Source: an uncultured Bacteroides sp. (GTDB lineage Bacteria; Bacteroidota; Bacteroidia; Bacteroidales; Bacteroidaceae). From it: a stretch of 24,776 nt of DNA. The notes beneath the pieces are model-generated. The model saw nothing but the letters and a program-made list of their open reading frames with translations, was not told the DNA's origin and made no database searches. Below are positions 23,952-24,776 of the stretch, piece by piece. Positions within the stretch are counted from its first letter, which is position 1, and each line of letters begins with the position of its first letter. The stretch is taken from contig CAJKDC010000033.1 of assembly GCA_905198575.1 (NCBI GenBank), positions 1-24,776 of the forward strand. Direction: 5' to 3'. The position numbers were made by a program, and so were the translations under genes.

Positions 23952-24401
23952 ATGAAAGAAATTAAGCATGTGGCAGTAGCCGAAAACTTCAGCGCGATAA
24001 GCGTTGGCAAACTGAGTGAACTGAGTGATTATGTTATCGAACTTTCGCCCGAAGTGAAGATTCCGGGAAAAGTGTTCGGAGGCGCGGCGCTCCAGGCAAC
24101 GGGCGGCGAGTTCTCCTTCCAGATGTTCCAGCCGGGAACGGAAACGGGATTCTTCCATACCCACAAGACACATGAGGAGCTTTACCTCTTCCTTGCGGGC
24201 AAAGGCGAATTCCAAGTGGACGGACAGGTGTTCCCTGTGGAAGAAGGCAGCGTAGTGCGTGTGTCTCCCGACGGAAAGCGCAGTGTGCGTAACAACGGAA
24301 CCTCTCCGCTCGTGATGCTCTGTGTGCAGTATCGGGGCAACACCTTCACGGCAGAGGATGCTGCCGATGGCGTAATTCTGAACGAGCCGGTGAAGTGGTA
24401 A
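23952..24401 (+). CDS. Single-domain cupin protein
   Basis: A 149-residue protein starting at 23952 (MKEIKHVAVAENFSAISVGK); the frame is open upstream only because it overlaps the preceding gene. The two cupin motifs are visible: FFHTHKTHEELYLFLAGKG (about 68-86, with His69, His71 and Glu75 as likely metal ligands) and EEGSVVRVSPDGKRSVRN (about 96-113), where the usual His of motif 2 is not obvious. Single-domain cupins may be isomerases, dioxygenases or sensors; the function is not clear. Second gene of the pair with the MBL-fold hydrolase. Confidence 0.87.
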   Translation: MKEIKHVAVAENFSAISVGKLSELSDYVIELSPEVKIPGKVFGGAALQATGGEFSFQMFQPGTETGFFHTHKTHEELYLFLAGKGEFQVDGQVFPVEEGSVVRVSPDGKRSVRNNGTSPLVMLCVQYRGNTFTAEDAADGVILNEPVKW

Positions 24402-24433
24402 TATGGCTGATTGCAATTACAACTTACACTTGA

Positions 24434-24498
24434 CCAACGGGAGGGTGGTAAGCGGTTTTGGTCTGCCCAAAACACAAACTTGCTCCCCCTCCCGTTGG
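24434..24498. repeat. Long imperfect hairpin between convergent genes
   Basis: CCAACGGGAGGG (24434-24445) pairs perfectly with CCCTCCCGTTGG (24487-24498). Inside the 41-nt loop a second perfect stem, GTTTTGG/CCAAAAC around TCTGC, occurs near 24456-24474. There is no adjoining T-run on either strand. It could stop or protect convergent transcripts, or be a structured part of the mobile element. Confidence 0.75.
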
Positions 24499-24504
24499 CA
24501 TTGT

Positions 24505-24776
24505 TTATAATCCCATACCCTTGCCTTTCCTAAAAGGCCCAACCGTCCTTCTAATGGATGAGAACAGCCTGTCAAACCGCTCCTTGAACCATTCGCCAAT
24601 CAGTTGCCCGTTGATGGCAAGTGCGAGTTTCGATTTGTCTTTCGGATCTTTCACCACTTGGAAGCCCGCTTCCTCGGTTTTGAATTTCCGTTTGTGTTCT
24701 TCCGAGTAAAGTTCGCCCTCGTAGAACAACGGCTTGCCGCTGATGAGCGTGGCGGTCTGCCGTTCGTTGAAGCCGA
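24505..24776 (-). CDS. C-terminal part of a probable conjugative-element protein (DUF3945/topoisomerase-associated type), cut by window edge
   Basis: Ninety residues are visible, beginning GFNERQTATLISGKPLFYEG and ending in a basic tail RRTVGPFRKGKGMGL. The pattern F-N-x-x-Q-x-x-x-L-x-x-G-K-P resembles the repeat of DUF3945-type proteins, and more loosely the C-terminal region of topoisomerases, both carried by Bacteroides conjugative transposons. This is a resemblance read by eye and not certain. The frame is open to the window edge with no start, so most of the protein lies outside. If correct, the right part of the window belongs to an integrative conjugative element. Confidence 0.5.
   Translation of the reverse strand, partial: GFNERQTATLISGKPLFYEGELYSEEHKRKFKTEEAGFQVVKDPKDKSKLALAINGQLIGEWFKERFDRLFSSIRRTVGPFRKGKGMGL

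Overview
The window looks like a gut Bacteroidota chromosome, of the Bacteroides/Phocaeicola type. The evidence is the protein families present (surface glycoside hydrolase lipoprotein, secreted beta-helix protein, GPH symporter), the trpB-E-G-D-C-F-A gene order, and repeated upstream matches to the Bacteroides promoter (-7 TAnnTTTG, -33 TTTG) with no strong Shine-Dalgarno sequences. Species cannot be fixed by eye.

Layout. 1-1024 (minus): a metallo-beta-lactamase-fold hydrolase followed by a glyoxalase-like protein cut by the window edge. 1144-3267 (minus): an exported parallel beta-helix protein, possibly GH141-like, with a clear promoter and terminator. 3418-10058 (plus): a complete tryptophan operon. 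It starts with a promoter, a 20-residue leader peptide with tandem Trp codons and an intrinsic terminator ending at the edge of trpB, which is the layout of ribosome-mediated attenuation. The seven genes overlap or are tightly packed, so all steps from chorismate to tryptophan come from one transcript. 10207-11058 (plus): a ThiD-like vitamin kinase behind its own candidate promoter and an unusual inverted repeat, closed by a strong bidirectional terminator. 11188-16117 (minus): a COG0523 GTPase with a His/Cys-rich metal-binding insert, then a large GH2 lipoprotein. 16501-17400 (plus): an AraC-type regulator.

17431-21869: a carbohydrate or polyol locus. A LacI-type regulator (plus) diverges from a minus-strand operon of GPH symporter, zinc-dependent polyol dehydrogenase and small outer-membrane protein. 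Three copies of a 12-bp element lie between the two promoters and are the best operator candidates.

21870-24776: probably accessory DNA. A 257-bp stretch with no firm gene is followed by a visibly more GC-rich divergent cassette (AraC regulator versus MBL-fold hydrolase plus cupin). The window ends in the C-terminal part of a protein that resembles conjugative-transposon proteins. The likely junction between core and transferred DNA lies between about 21870 and 22127.

The most notable features are the trp leader/attenuator, the tandem operator-like repeats, the metal-binding insert of the GTPase with a 16-bp palindrome upstream, and the mobile-element cassette at the right end.
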